Assembly (NCBI GenBank): GCA_002709295.1
Contig: PAQL01000009.1
Coordinates: 1 to 64,000 of the forward strand
Source: Phycisphaerae bacterium
GTDB lineage: Bacteria; Planctomycetota; Phycisphaerae; Phycisphaerales; SM1A02
DNA length: 64,000 nt
Direction of reading: 5' to 3'
Part shown: piece after piece, positions 48,523 through 57,783 of the stretch
How positions within the stretch are numbered: position 1 is the stretch's first letter
Layout of the letters: every line of letters begins with the position of its first letter
Translations under genes and position numbers: made by a program
Notes under the pieces: generated by a model
What the model was told of the DNA's origin: nothing
Databases searched by the model: none
Seen by the model: only the letters and a program-made list of their open reading frames with translations

Positions 48523-49991
48523 GCTCTGGAGGCCTCCTTGCGCAGGACCTTGAGTTCGACGGCCTGGGGCAACTTCTTGTAGTGCTCGTCGAGGGGATAG
48601 CAGCCCGAGATCATGCCGTTTCGAGGGGCGGTGGTGCAGTCGCTGAAGGTCCGGCAGAGGAACTTGCGCTGCAGTTCACGACCGGCGATCACGTCCGCCG
48701 GCATCGTCGGGTAGGACAGCATCGACCTTCCCAGGCCGACCGAGTCGACCATGCCCGACCGGATCTCGTGCTGGGCGATGAATGGAATCCACTGCTGGAG
48801 GTAGGACCAACCGCTGCCGACCAGGGGCAGCCCGGGCACCAGCGCCTTGATGGTCCGGACGGTCTTGAGGTGACGCTGGACCTCGCAGAGGGGATCGCGT
48901 GGTGGCAGGTAGCCGTCGCTCGGCGGATAGGCGGCGGGTCGCTGAAGGTGCGGGCAGTAGTAGGGGCTGCCGATGGTCAGGTTCGCCATGAAGATGCCGA
49001 GATCGCGGCAGAGCTCGAGAAACGCCTGCGACTCTGTGAAGTCGCTGAGCGTCGGGTCCATGGCATTGACCCCGAAGCCGTGGCGCCACGGCGTGTTCTC
49101 GGCCACGTCCTTCGGATGGCCGATGGCATCGCCTTCCCGGCGGAACATCGGATAGGTGTCGGTGATCGAGACCCGGCACCCGATCATCAGACCGGGTCGT
49201 TCGGAACGAATGGCCTTCACGGTGTCACGGAAGAGCCGGGTCCGGTTTTCGAAGCAACCGCCGTGGTCGCCGGATCGGGTGTGGGCGCCGAGGAGTTCGT
49301 GAAGCAGGTAGCCGTGACAGCATTTGACGTCCACGAAGTCGAATCCGACGTCGGCGGCGAGGCAGGCCGCCTCCACCATGCGGTCGGATATCTCGCGGAG
49401 CTCGCCGTCGGTGAGCACGTGAACCGAGGCGTCGAGTCCGTACTTCATGGAGAGCACGGGGTTGAGTTCCGCGATCCGTGGAATCATGGACGGGCCGTCG
49501 GGACGGCTGAACCTTCCGGAGTGGGTCAGCTGGAGTCCGACCAGCAGATCGTCGGTGGATCCGTGATGTTCCAGGTGGGCGGCACGGAGGGTCGAGAGCA
49601 ACCGGTCGAGGTTCGCGGCATTGTCGACCGAGGGATCGGGATTGAGATGAAGCTGGTTCGGATTCGCCCTTCCGTCCGGTTGCACCGCGTAGGCCTCGCC
49701 GCCCCAGATCAGCTTCGCGCCGCTCTCTCCGAATCTCCGCCATCGGCGGAGGGTGTCGTCGGTCGGGCCGCCCTCGGGGGTGCCGTCCCATCCCTCCATC
49801 GGGTGGACGGTGAATCGGTTGCCGATGGTTCGTTCGCCGCCGTCAGCGCCCGTGACCACGAGCGGATCGGCCATGGGACCACCGGCCCGGATCTCGAGAT
49901 CGCAGTCGAGTTCCCTCTCTTCATCGAGGCCGCACCAGTGGGCGCGGAAGTCCTCGATGGTTCTGAAGCGACCGGGAGGCGGATGATCCAT
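48519..49991 (-). CDS. NADH:flavin oxidoreductase / Old Yellow Enzyme family protein
   Basis: KLIWGGEAYAV, LQLTHSGRFSRPDG, AACLAADVGFDFVDVKCCHGYLLHELLGAHTR, VGLGRSMLSYPTM. Confidence 0.88.
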   Translation of the reverse strand: MDHPPPGRFRTIEDFRAHWCGLDEERELDCDLEIRAGGPMADPLVVTGADGGERTIGNRFTVHPMEGWDGTPEGGPTDDTLRRWRRFGESGAKLIWGGEAYAVQPDGRANPNQLHLNPDPSVDNAANLDRLLSTLRAAHLEHHGSTDDLLVGLQLTHSGRFSRPDGPSMIPRIAELNPVLSMKYGLDASVHVLTDGELREISDRMVEAACLAADVGFDFVDVKCCHGYLLHELLGAHTRSGDHGGCFENRTRLFRDTVKAIRSERPGLMIGCRVSITDTYPMFRREGDAIGHPKDVAENTPWRHGFGVNAMDPTLSDFTESQAFLELCRDLGIFMANLTIGSPYYCPHLQRPAAYPPSDGYLPPRDPLCEVQRHLKTVRTIKALVPGLPLVGSGWSYLQQWIPFIAQHEIRSGMVDSVGLGRSMLSYPTMPADVIAGRELQRKFLCRTFSDCTTAPRNGMISGCYPLDEHYKKLPQAVELKVLRKEASRA

Positions 49992-50302
49992 GTCTTCAGG
50001 TGTCCTGAGGGTTGGGAACTCGTTCCAGATCGAACTCTACCGTCGTCGTCTTCGGACGCCACTCCCGAGCTGCCGGGAAGGACTCCTCTCGGCCGGAGGA
50101 TTGTCGCATGTGCGTGTTCGTGAGGATGATTCGCGGGCTGCGTGGATTCGGCCCGGAATCCTGATCGAGACCCTCGACGATCCTGAAATTCGTCTGGATC
50201 CGACGGCAGGCCAGACTATGATGAGACTTCACCTCGGGTGGAGCCTCCCGGCCCATCCTCTCCGGTACTCCCTCCATCAACAGTCTGAAATCGGAGAAAG
50301 TG

Positions 50303-50977
50303 ATGTCCTGCGACCCATCCCGACTTCGTCGATACCTGGCGCTTTCACTGGTTCCGGGCGCCACGACCGCCGCAGTCGCCGACATCGACTACACCAGCCT
50401 CGATGTCACCGTGGAGCTCGGGTCCACCTTCTCCCTGGAAGTCGCACAGTCCTTCAGCATGGTGTTCAATGCGTTTTCGGCCACCAATTCCACCAAGGAC
50501 ATCGTGGTGCGGCAGCGCGGTTTCAACGCCAAGGGTTCCCCCGGTTCGGCAGTCGACGGCGGCCTCCTGGTCGGCTTCAAGTCCGGTCTTCCCAAGAGCG
50601 TGATCCGCTTCGGGGACGGAGATGAGATCGGTCCGGGAATCGGCGGCATGGAGAGCACCCTCTTCTGGGGCGCCCAGTCCGTGACGGTGTCCAAGACATC
50701 CAAGACCAAGCAGCTGAACGGCGGACCGTTCAACGCAGTGGACGGCCCGCAGGACGGATACCTGGGCTTCGCGTTCGCCGATTTCGGCAGCCAGGACCTG
50801 CACTACGGTTGGTTGTCGCTGTCCTGGGATGGAACTGAACTCACCATCGACGGCTACGCATGGGAGACCGAAGCGGGCGTCTCGATCGACGCGGGCACGA
50901 TTCCCGCGCCCGGGGCGATCGGATTGTTCGGACTCGCCATGGGGGCGGCGGGCATCCGTCGCAAGCGAAGCTTGTGA
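50303..50977 (+). CDS. Short exported protein with PEP-CTERM-like tail (family member A)
   Basis: C-terminus YGWLSLSWDGTELTIDGYAWETEAGVSIDAGTIPAPGAIGLFGLAMGAAGIRRKRSL; RBS GGAG upstream. Confidence 0.85.
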   Translation: MSCDPSRLRRYLALSLVPGATTAAVADIDYTSLDVTVELGSTFSLEVAQSFSMVFNAFSATNSTKDIVVRQRGFNAKGSPGSAVDGGLLVGFKSGLPKSVIRFGDGDEIGPGIGGMESTLFWGAQSVTVSKTSKTKQLNGGPFNAVDGPQDGYLGFAFADFGSQDLHYGWLSLSWDGTELTIDGYAWETEAGVSIDAGTIPAPGAIGLFGLAMGAAGIRRKRSL

Positions 50978-51074
50978 AACCACCTGCCTCGGTCGAGGCA
51001 CCGTGGCATCCTTGTCGACTCGATCCCACGCGGATTCGAACCACCCGCCCGGCGAGGAGCTTCCCGTCGCAGGG

Positions 51075-52481
51075 TCATTGACCGTCGGCCGAACCCAGCG
51101 GTCCGCCGAACCCGGCCGCATCGACCAGTCCGCGAAGGTCGAGGAGCCCTTCGCTGATCCGCAGTTCCCGAAGACCGTCCCGTCGTTGATAGAGATCCGG
51201 CAGTACGGCCACGAGCCGGTCGGCCGTGGACTCGGGCAGATGATCCAGCCCGCGGAAGTAGTGGTGGCCGTTCCGCTCCACATCAGACACTCCGAGCGTG
51301 GCCTGCAGGCAGAGATCCTGCTGGAGGGGGATCGAGGCGAGGTTGGTGAGGTCCTCGCCGCTCTGGAAGGCGACGCCTCCCTCGGCACGAACCGTCTCCA
51401 CCAGACCGCGATTGGCGAGGGCTCTGAACACGCCCTTGCACGCCTTCACGCTCACTCCGGCATATCCGGCCTCGAGCGCCCGTCGAAACGCGCCGGCATC
51501 GGTGTCGGCCTCGTCGATGATGACCGGGGCGATCCTCGAGAGTCGTTCGAGTCCGGCTCGATGTCCGGGATCGAAGGTGTCGCGTCGAGGCAGCGGTTGC
51601 TCGAGCAGTGCGAGGCGGCGGATCAGGGGCCCGGTGGCCGGGTCGCCGCCGAGATCCTCCAGCATGCCTGCGAGTCCCTCGAGATCGACGCACTGTTCGT
51701 TTCCGTCCAGGGTGAACACCGTCTCGCCGTCGACGTGGGCCGCGACGATGGCGGCGATCGATCGGAGTCGACTCTCGTCGACGGAGCGATCTCCGCAGAT
51801 CTTGATCTTGAAACGTCGGATGCCGTGGCGGTGGATGTCCTCGACGAGGGTCTGCGGCAGTCCGTCCTCGACCCGTTCGGCCGCCTCGAGATCTCCGTCG
51901 GTCAGAGGATCGAGCATGCCGATGGTGTGACGTACCGGCAGTCGATCCCGGCGGGAGGGCAGCATCGCCGGTGACCACTCGCCCACCTCGGGAAGGAGGC
52001 GACGGGCGGAGAAGCCGAGAAGGTCGCTGCGGACGGCTTCGTCGAAGGAGACGCCGGCGATCCGGCAGGCGGCATCGATGAGGGCCCGCTCGACCATGGC
52101 GACGCCGAATCCGCGAACAAGGACGTCCGCATCCCGGTGGTCGCGGCGGCCCACGCGTTCGATCCGCAGCACCTCGGTGATGTCGAAGACGGGATGGGGG
52201 CCGGCGGTCGCGGTCAGCTGGTCTCCAAGGACCGCGGCGGCCTCCACGCTGTCGGCGAGGGCCGAGGAATCCTCGGAGGGCGTCGTGTCGGGGTTCTTCT
52301 CGAACCACTTCGGGACCAGGAGGTCTCCGGCCCGGCCGATCTCCTGCCGTCCGTCCGAGGTCTCCACCCGGATCTCCAGCTCGGCGAGAGGCACCTCTTC
52401 GAGGACCTGCACCCCGAACTTGAAGGGAAGCCGGGTTCGAATCGATCGTCGGGTGAATCGATGATGGAGGATTCGAAGCAT
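51075..52481 (-). CDS. Enolase-superfamily (mandelate racemase/muconate lactonizing-like) protein
   Basis: MLRILHHRFTRRSIRTRLPFKFG..., RRFKIKICGD (KxK), FTLDGNEQ, IIDEADTD, VSVKACKG. Confidence 0.78.
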   Translation of the reverse strand: MLRILHHRFTRRSIRTRLPFKFGVQVLEEVPLAELEIRVETSDGRQEIGRAGDLLVPKWFEKNPDTTPSEDSSALADSVEAAAVLGDQLTATAGPHPVFDITEVLRIERVGRRDHRDADVLVRGFGVAMVERALIDAACRIAGVSFDEAVRSDLLGFSARRLLPEVGEWSPAMLPSRRDRLPVRHTIGMLDPLTDGDLEAAERVEDGLPQTLVEDIHRHGIRRFKIKICGDRSVDESRLRSIAAIVAAHVDGETVFTLDGNEQCVDLEGLAGMLEDLGGDPATGPLIRRLALLEQPLPRRDTFDPGHRAGLERLSRIAPVIIDEADTDAGAFRRALEAGYAGVSVKACKGVFRALANRGLVETVRAEGGVAFQSGEDLTNLASIPLQQDLCLQATLGVSDVERNGHHYFRGLDHLPESTADRLVAVLPDLYQRRDGLRELRISEGLLDLRGLVDAAGFGGPLGSADGQ

Positions 52482-52617
52482 CACGATGCCTGCACGGTAT
52501 CCATTCGAGTGCGGGTCTCTGATCCGGGGGGGGATCCTGAACGGTGGTGGTTCGGGGTGGTGGAAGAGGGTGTGATCGGAGTCGGATCCGTCAGGGATCC
52601 CGCGGAGGGCCCGGAAA

Positions 52618-52836
52618 TCAGGACTCCGAGATGACCGCGACCGTGTTGAGGGGTCCCGGGACCATGACGTCTTCGCCGGGGTTCTCACGCAGGCACCAGG
52701 CTCGATGGCCGGGTGCTTCGCTGATGGACCGGCCGCAGACCGCCCGGAGGATGCCGAAGATCACGGACATCGGCATCGTCATTTCTCGGCTCTGCATGCC
52801 TTGAACGGCCATCATGCCATTTGATTCTTGGTCCAT
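52618..52836 (-). CDS. Small hypothetical protein
   Basis: MDQESNGMMAVQGMQSREMTMPMSVIFGILRAVCGRSISEAPGHRAWCLRENPGEDVMVPGPLNTVAVISES; GGAAGAG 7 nt before ATG. Confidence 0.4.
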   Translation of the reverse strand: MDQESNGMMAVQGMQSREMTMPMSVIFGILRAVCGRSISEAPGHRAWCLRENPGEDVMVPGPLNTVAVISES

Positions 52837-52951
52837 GACCACTCTTCCGCTACTGTATGTGCGGACCCATTCCCCACCGTTTCATCCCAGAGACGTTTCG
52901 GTGTCCGACATTCCCAGTCCTGTCTTCCCATTCCGACAAGGAGAGATTGAG

Positions 52952-53629
52952 ATGAGCAGTTCCAAGCAGCGGATCGATCGCTACGTGTCCGCGGCGACTC
53001 TTCCGGCGATCGCCGCCTGTGGCGCCTCTGTCGCCGTCACAGACATGGCGGAAGCCGAGATCGTCTACGAATCCCTCTCGATCACCATCGGGGGCCCCGG
53101 CAGCGCGCCGTCCCTGACTGCCATCGACATGGGATTTGCCAGCATCAAATTCGCCGCAGGAAGCAACAGCCAGGGTCCCGAAAACCTCATGGGTGCGAAG
53201 GGGAACAACCAGGTCGCGGTGATCGCGGGCGGAAGTTCCAAGCTCCTGCGCAACTTCGGTACCGGAGAAGAGATCGGCCTGAGCGCCGGCAAGCCTGCGA
53301 TCCTGGGAATTGGCGCGAAGTTCAGCACCACGGGCGGCAAGTCCAGCAAGGGAGGCGGCAAGACCACGAGCAAGGGTGCCTGGGCCCCCGGCAATGAGGA
53401 TTCCGTCTCCGGATACATGGGTTTCGCCTGGTTTCCGAATGCTGCCGATGTCAACTACGGCTGGTTCTCCCTGACCTGGGACGGCAGCTTCCTGACGATC
53501 GACGGCTACGCGTACGAGACCGAAGCCGGAGTCGGCATCGAAGCGGGTGCGATTCCTGCTCCCGGAGCCATCGGACTGCTGGGCCTTGCCGCGGGTGCGG
53601 CCGGAATGCGCCGCAAGCGACTGGCCTGA
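52952..53629 (+). CDS. Short exported protein with PEP-CTERM-like tail (family member B)
   Basis: MSSSKQRIDRYVSAATLPAIAACGA...YGWFSLTWDGSFLTIDGYAYETEAGVGIEAGAIPAPGAIGLLGLAAGAAGMRRKRLA; RBS AAGGAGAG. Confidence 0.87.
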   Translation: MSSSKQRIDRYVSAATLPAIAACGASVAVTDMAEAEIVYESLSITIGGPGSAPSLTAIDMGFASIKFAAGSNSQGPENLMGAKGNNQVAVIAGGSSKLLRNFGTGEEIGLSAGKPAILGIGAKFSTTGGKSSKGGGKTTSKGAWAPGNEDSVSGYMGFAWFPNAADVNYGWFSLTWDGSFLTIDGYAYETEAGVGIEAGAIPAPGAIGLLGLAAGAAGMRRKRLA

Positions 53630-53671
53630 TCTGCGAGTCGAACGCCAGGCGTACCATCGAACGACCTTCAC

Positions 53672-53707
53672 CGCCCCCGTGCCACCCGGCACGGGGGCGT
53701 TCTCCTT
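53672..53707 (+). terminator. Rho-independent-type terminator after member B
   Basis: CGCCCCCGTGCC-ACCC-GGCACGGGGGCG then TTCTCCTT. Confidence 0.85.
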
Positions 53708-53937
53708 GGTCACTGTGACCGCTTTCAGGAGTCTGGTTCCATGACGTCTTCGCCGGGGTTCTTCGCAGGCACCAGCTTTGATGGTCAGGTGGGCGCCGAT
53801 TCACCCGGTCGGCCGAAAAAACATCCGGTTCCGAGGAAAAACGCTGGTTTAACCATGGGGCGCGAACATGTTTCTCCCTCAACAATGGGTTCGGGCGCCC
53901 GTCGTACGTCCCGGAATCATGCTGGAGGAGGGAAGAC

Positions 53938-54624
53938 ATGAATCGAACTGCATCGAGACTGGACCGTTACGTCACGGCCGCGACGATTCCGACCATGGCC
54001 GCGGTCGGTGGCATAGCCGCGCCGGTCGAGTTCGCCTGTGCGGAGATCGTCCATCAGGGGATCTCCCTGACCGTGGGCGGCTCGGGACCGGTCATCGCCT
54101 CCTTCCAGGTGGGCACCTACGGCACCTTCAACGTGTTCGCCGGAAGCACTGCGAGCGGAGGACGATCCTTCGGGATCAGCAACTCGTCCAAGGACAAGGT
54201 GCGGGTCATGAACGACCGCGTGGTCGGTGAGTCCTCGAAGAAGGGGACCACGAACTACATGCATCGCTGGGCGGCGGGCGAGATGGTCCAGATCGAGAGC
54301 AAGAACCAGGATGTTCCTCTGCTCTTCGGCAAGACGGGGATCGGTTCGCTCTCCAATTCATCAGGCATCTACGGCAACTTCGCGACCGGCGGGGAGGGGC
54401 CCCAGTCGGGCTTCATCGGTTTCGGAATCAACAGCGGCAACGGCATCCAGTTCGGCTGGATCTCCGTGACCTGGGACGGGACGCTGCTGACCATCGACGG
54501 CTACGCATACGAGACCGAGGTCCAGACCGCGATCGAGGCCGGGGCGATCCCCGGTCCGGGGGCGATGGGGCTGTTCGGCCTCGCCGGCGGTGCGGCGGGG
54601 ATTCGCCGGAAGCGGAAGGCCTGA
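53938..54624 (+). CDS. Short exported protein with PEP-CTERM-like tail (family member C)
   Basis: MNRTASRLDRYVTAATIPTMAAVGG...FGWISVTWDGTLLTIDGYAYETEVQTAIEAGAIPGPGAMGLFGLAGGAAGIRRKRKA; RBS GGAGGAGG. Confidence 0.87.
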   Translation: MNRTASRLDRYVTAATIPTMAAVGGIAAPVEFACAEIVHQGISLTVGGSGPVIASFQVGTYGTFNVFAGSTASGGRSFGISNSSKDKVRVMNDRVVGESSKKGTTNYMHRWAAGEMVQIESKNQDVPLLFGKTGIGSLSNSSGIYGNFATGGEGPQSGFIGFGINSGNGIQFGWISVTWDGTLLTIDGYAYETEVQTAIEAGAIPGPGAMGLFGLAGGAAGIRRKRKA

Positions 54625-54664
54625 GCGGTCGGATCGGCTCGGCCGACGGCCACCGAATCATCCA

Positions 54665-54700
54665 CGCCCTCGTTCCTCGCCGGAGCGAGGGCGTTATCCT
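54665..54700 (+). terminator. Rho-independent-type terminator after member C
   Basis: CGCCCTCGTTCC-TCGCC-GGAGCGAGGGCG (12-bp stem, one G-T pair) then TTATCCT. Confidence 0.75.
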
Positions 54701-54712
54701 GGGGATACGACC

Positions 54713-56521
54713 ATGTCCATGGCCCGGACCATCCCCGAACTGCTCTTTGCGGATCCCGCTCCGCCCGGCCTCCATGCCGTCACGAAGCTGGGGCGGGACG
54801 ATCGGCCCGAGGTCGTCCTGCGTCGAGGCGAGCTCGTTCAAGAGATCGAACGCCTCGCCCGAATCCTTCACGACGGGGGATTCGCCTCCCGACCAGTGCT
54901 GATCCCCGAGCGCAACGGCATCGAATACGTGGTGGCCTTCCTGGCCTGTCTTCGGGCCGGATGCATGGCGGTCACCGCGCATCCCCCGCGGGCCGGCGGT
55001 GGAGGTGACCGACTGGCCGCGATCGTGCGCAACAGCCGGCCGGCGGCGGTCCTGGCGACCCCCGGCATCATGGAGACGATCGATCGGGTGGCCCCGGCGC
55101 TCCTGGAGGGCGTGCGCCGCATCTCGTACGAAGCGCCCTCGGTGCCCGTGGAGGAGGCCGATGGTCCTCTCGTGGAGCCGGTTCCCGACGAGACGATCCC
55201 CTGGCCCGATCCCGACGACGTCGGTCTTCTTCAATACACCTCCGGTTCGACCCGGGATCCCGCACCGGTGGCGCTCACCCAGGGCAATCTCCTGGCCAAC
55301 GGTCTGGCGATGCGCGATCTCTTCACCCGGGAGGGGCGTCCCGGCGGCACCGTCTGCTGGATGCCGCTCTACCACGACATGGGACTCATCGGTCTCATGA
55401 TCTCGTCGATGCTGGTGAAGATCCCGTTCCACCTGATGGAACCCGAGGCCTTCGCCATGCGTCCGGTCCGGTGGCTCCGCGCGATGTCCAACACCGGTGC
55501 CGCCTACAGCGGGGGGCCGTGTTTCGCCTGGGACCTCTGCGTGGCGCGGACCAGCGAGGAGGATCGTGCGGAACTCGATCTCTCCTCGTGGCGATTCGGC
55601 TTCAACGGCGCCGAACCGATCCGGCCCGGATCCCTGGCGCGATTCCAGGCCGCCTTCGGCCCGCGGGGTTTTCAGGGGATGATGCCGTGCTACGGTCTGG
55701 CCGAGCACACCCTGCTGGTCTCGGTGCGTCGGGAGGATGAACCGATCCGGTACCGGGTCGCGATCCGCAGGGCGCTCGACGAGGGGCGGCTGGAGGTCCG
55801 AAGGACGATCGAGATCGACGAGACGACCGAGGTTAGGATCGCCGAGGACGAGATCGGGGTGGTCTCGTGCGGCCCCGGCATCCCCGGGCACGAGATCGCG
55901 ATCCGCGATCCCGAGACCGGCCGTCGCGCGTTGGAAGGGGAGATCGGGGAGATCACCCTGCGCGGGCCCAGCGTGGCATCCGGCTACCACGAACGCGCGG
56001 ACCTGACCGAGGCCGTCTTCCCCCTCGAGCACGGGGGGGACCATGGGCCCTGGTTGCGCACCGGCGACCTCGGCACGATGTTCGATGGGGATCTCCACGT
56101 GCTCGGCCGGATCAAGGACCTCCTGATCGTGGACGGTCGCAACGTGCACCCGGCGGACGTCGAGGCCTCTCTGGAGTCGGCTCATCCCTCGCTGGCCGGT
56201 GGCAGGGTCGCGGTCTTCGCGACCGGAGACGTCCTCGCCGGTGAAGCGGAGACGATCGGGGTGGTGGTCGAGGTCGGGCGCGACACGCATCGTGCCTGGC
56301 GACGCGACGTCGAGGCCGCGGCGGGCGGGATCGAGGAGATGGAGCAGGCCTTGCGAGCCCTGGCCTCGTCGATCCACGGCATCCGCCTCGCGAGGATCAC
56401 GGTGGTCGCTCCCGGCGGCATTCCGAGAACGACCAGCGGAAAGATCCGCAGGGCCGCGACCCGCATCGCTCTGGAGGAGGGCCGGATCGAGCCCATCGAC
56501 ACGGGGAGCGACTCGTGCTGA
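54713..56521 (+). CDS. Fatty acyl-AMP ligase (FAAL)
   Basis: VGLLQYTSGSTRDPAPVALTQGNLLAN, CWMPLYHDMGLIGLM, RFGFNGAEPIR, MMPCYGLAEHTLLV, WLRTGDLG. Confidence 0.92.
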   Translation: MSMARTIPELLFADPAPPGLHAVTKLGRDDRPEVVLRRGELVQEIERLARILHDGGFASRPVLIPERNGIEYVVAFLACLRAGCMAVTAHPPRAGGGGDRLAAIVRNSRPAAVLATPGIMETIDRVAPALLEGVRRISYEAPSVPVEEADGPLVEPVPDETIPWPDPDDVGLLQYTSGSTRDPAPVALTQGNLLANGLAMRDLFTREGRPGGTVCWMPLYHDMGLIGLMISSMLVKIPFHLMEPEAFAMRPVRWLRAMSNTGAAYSGGPCFAWDLCVARTSEEDRAELDLSSWRFGFNGAEPIRPGSLARFQAAFGPRGFQGMMPCYGLAEHTLLVSVRREDEPIRYRVAIRRALDEGRLEVRRTIEIDETTEVRIAEDEIGVVSCGPGIPGHEIAIRDPETGRRALEGEIGEITLRGPSVASGYHERADLTEAVFPLEHGGDHGPWLRTGDLGTMFDGDLHVLGRIKDLLIVDGRNVHPADVEASLESAHPSLAGGRVAVFATGDVLAGEAETIGVVVEVGRDTHRAWRRDVEAAAGGIEEMEQALRALASSIHGIRLARITVVAPGGIPRTTSGKIRRAATRIALEEGRIEPIDTGSDSC

Positions 56522-57783
56522 TCTTCCGATCCGAGATCCGAGGGACCAGAGTGGTCGAGATCGACGAGCTCGTCGCTCGTGGGGCCAGGGGTCCGGCGGG
56601 TCGTCCGGTGCTCTTCCTGCGCGATGCCGGGGAGGCGGAAGTCGCGTTGCATTCACCGGTCTTCGATCGGGGGCGTCTGGCACGATCGTTCGGGGGAAAC
56701 GGGATCCTCTTCTCCGATGGCGCCCACTGGAAGGAACGTCGACGCATCATCCAGCCGGCTTTTCCGCCGCGGGAACCCGATTTTCATCTTCAGGACGTGA
56801 CCTGGGCGGTACCGGGACTGGTCTCGAGATTCGCGGCGGCCGCGGAGTCGGACGAGTCGGTGGGTGTGGTGGAGGAGACGGTTCGATTCACCACCCGGGT
56901 CCTCTACAGAGGCGTGTTCGGTCAGGATCTGCCCTCCGATCACGACCGGGTGGGAGTGATCCTCGATTTCTTCGATTCGATCGGTGGCGTCCTGTCCTCC
57001 ACGATCTTTCCCAGGCTGCGTCTGGACGGTCGCACCATGGCCGAGGTCCGCAGGGCGGCCGAGGCGATGGAGGAGGAGGTGAACCGACTCGTGGAGGTGC
57101 GAAGAAACAGTGATTTCACATCGGACCGGGTGGACGCCCTCGGCGAGATCGTCGAGGCCCTCGACGCGAAGGATGATGTCCGGGGCATCCACGACGAGGT
57201 TCGGAGTCTCCTGGTGGCTGGAGCCGAGACGACTTCGAACACTCTGGGATTCCTCCTGTTGATGCTGGCGGGGCATCCGGAGGTCGGCGATCGACTTCAC
57301 GAGGAGATCGTTGCTGCACCCGATGGCGATTCGCCGTTCATGGATGCGGTGATCTTCGAGACCCTGCGACTGTTCCCGCCGGTCTGGTTCCAGACCCGTG
57401 AGGCGCTGGAGTCCATCGAGATCGGGGAGACGCCGCTGGAGAAGGACGACCTGGTGTTCGTCGCGACGGCCCTGATCCACCGCGACCCCGCGATCTGGGA
57501 GGAGCCCGACGCCTTCCGTCCCGAACGGTTCCTGCCCGGTCCCGACGGCCCCTGGCGTCCCCCTCACCGCTACGCCTTCTTCCCCTTCGGGGGCGGCCGG
57601 CACCTCTGCATCGGTCGCCATCTCGCGATGCACGAGTTGCAACGTTCGATCCGGGCCCTGGCCGGCCGCTTCCGTTTCGAGATCGAGTCCGATGTGGAGG
57701 TCGCGGCCGAACTCGGGGTCGTGCTCAAGCCCGCCCGCGACGTCCGGGTCCGGGTGTTCGAACGAGGGGGGGATCGACCATGA
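56515..57783 (+). CDS. Cytochrome P450 (first)
   Basis: I-helix LLVAGAETTSNTL, ExxR FETLRLFPP, heme loop FFPFGGGRHLCIGRHLA; overlaps FAAL by 7 nt. Confidence 0.95.
   Translation: MLIFRSEIRGTRVVEIDELVARGARGPAGRPVLFLRDAGEAEVALHSPVFDRGRLARSFGGNGILFSDGAHWKERRRIIQPAFPPREPDFHLQDVTWAVPGLVSRFAAAAESDESVGVVEETVRFTTRVLYRGVFGQDLPSDHDRVGVILDFFDSIGGVLSSTIFPRLRLDGRTMAEVRRAAEAMEEEVNRLVEVRRNSDFTSDRVDALGEIVEALDAKDDVRGIHDEVRSLLVAGAETTSNTLGFLLLMLAGHPEVGDRLHEEIVAAPDGDSPFMDAVIFETLRLFPPVWFQTREALESIEIGETPLEKDDLVFVATALIHRDPAIWEEPDAFRPERFLPGPDGPWRPPHRYAFFPFGGGRHLCIGRHLAMHELQRSIRALAGRFRFEIESDVEVAAELGVVLKPARDVRVRVFERGGDRP

Noticed and set aside
51024-51055. tRNA T-arm-like string GGTTCGAATCC (minus strand)
   Set aside because: No acceptor stem, anticodon arm or cloverleaf could be built around it.
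54428-56683. 751-aa minus ORF opposite FAAL
   Set aside because: Shadow ORF of the FAAL gene; Arg/Pro/His-rich with no motif.
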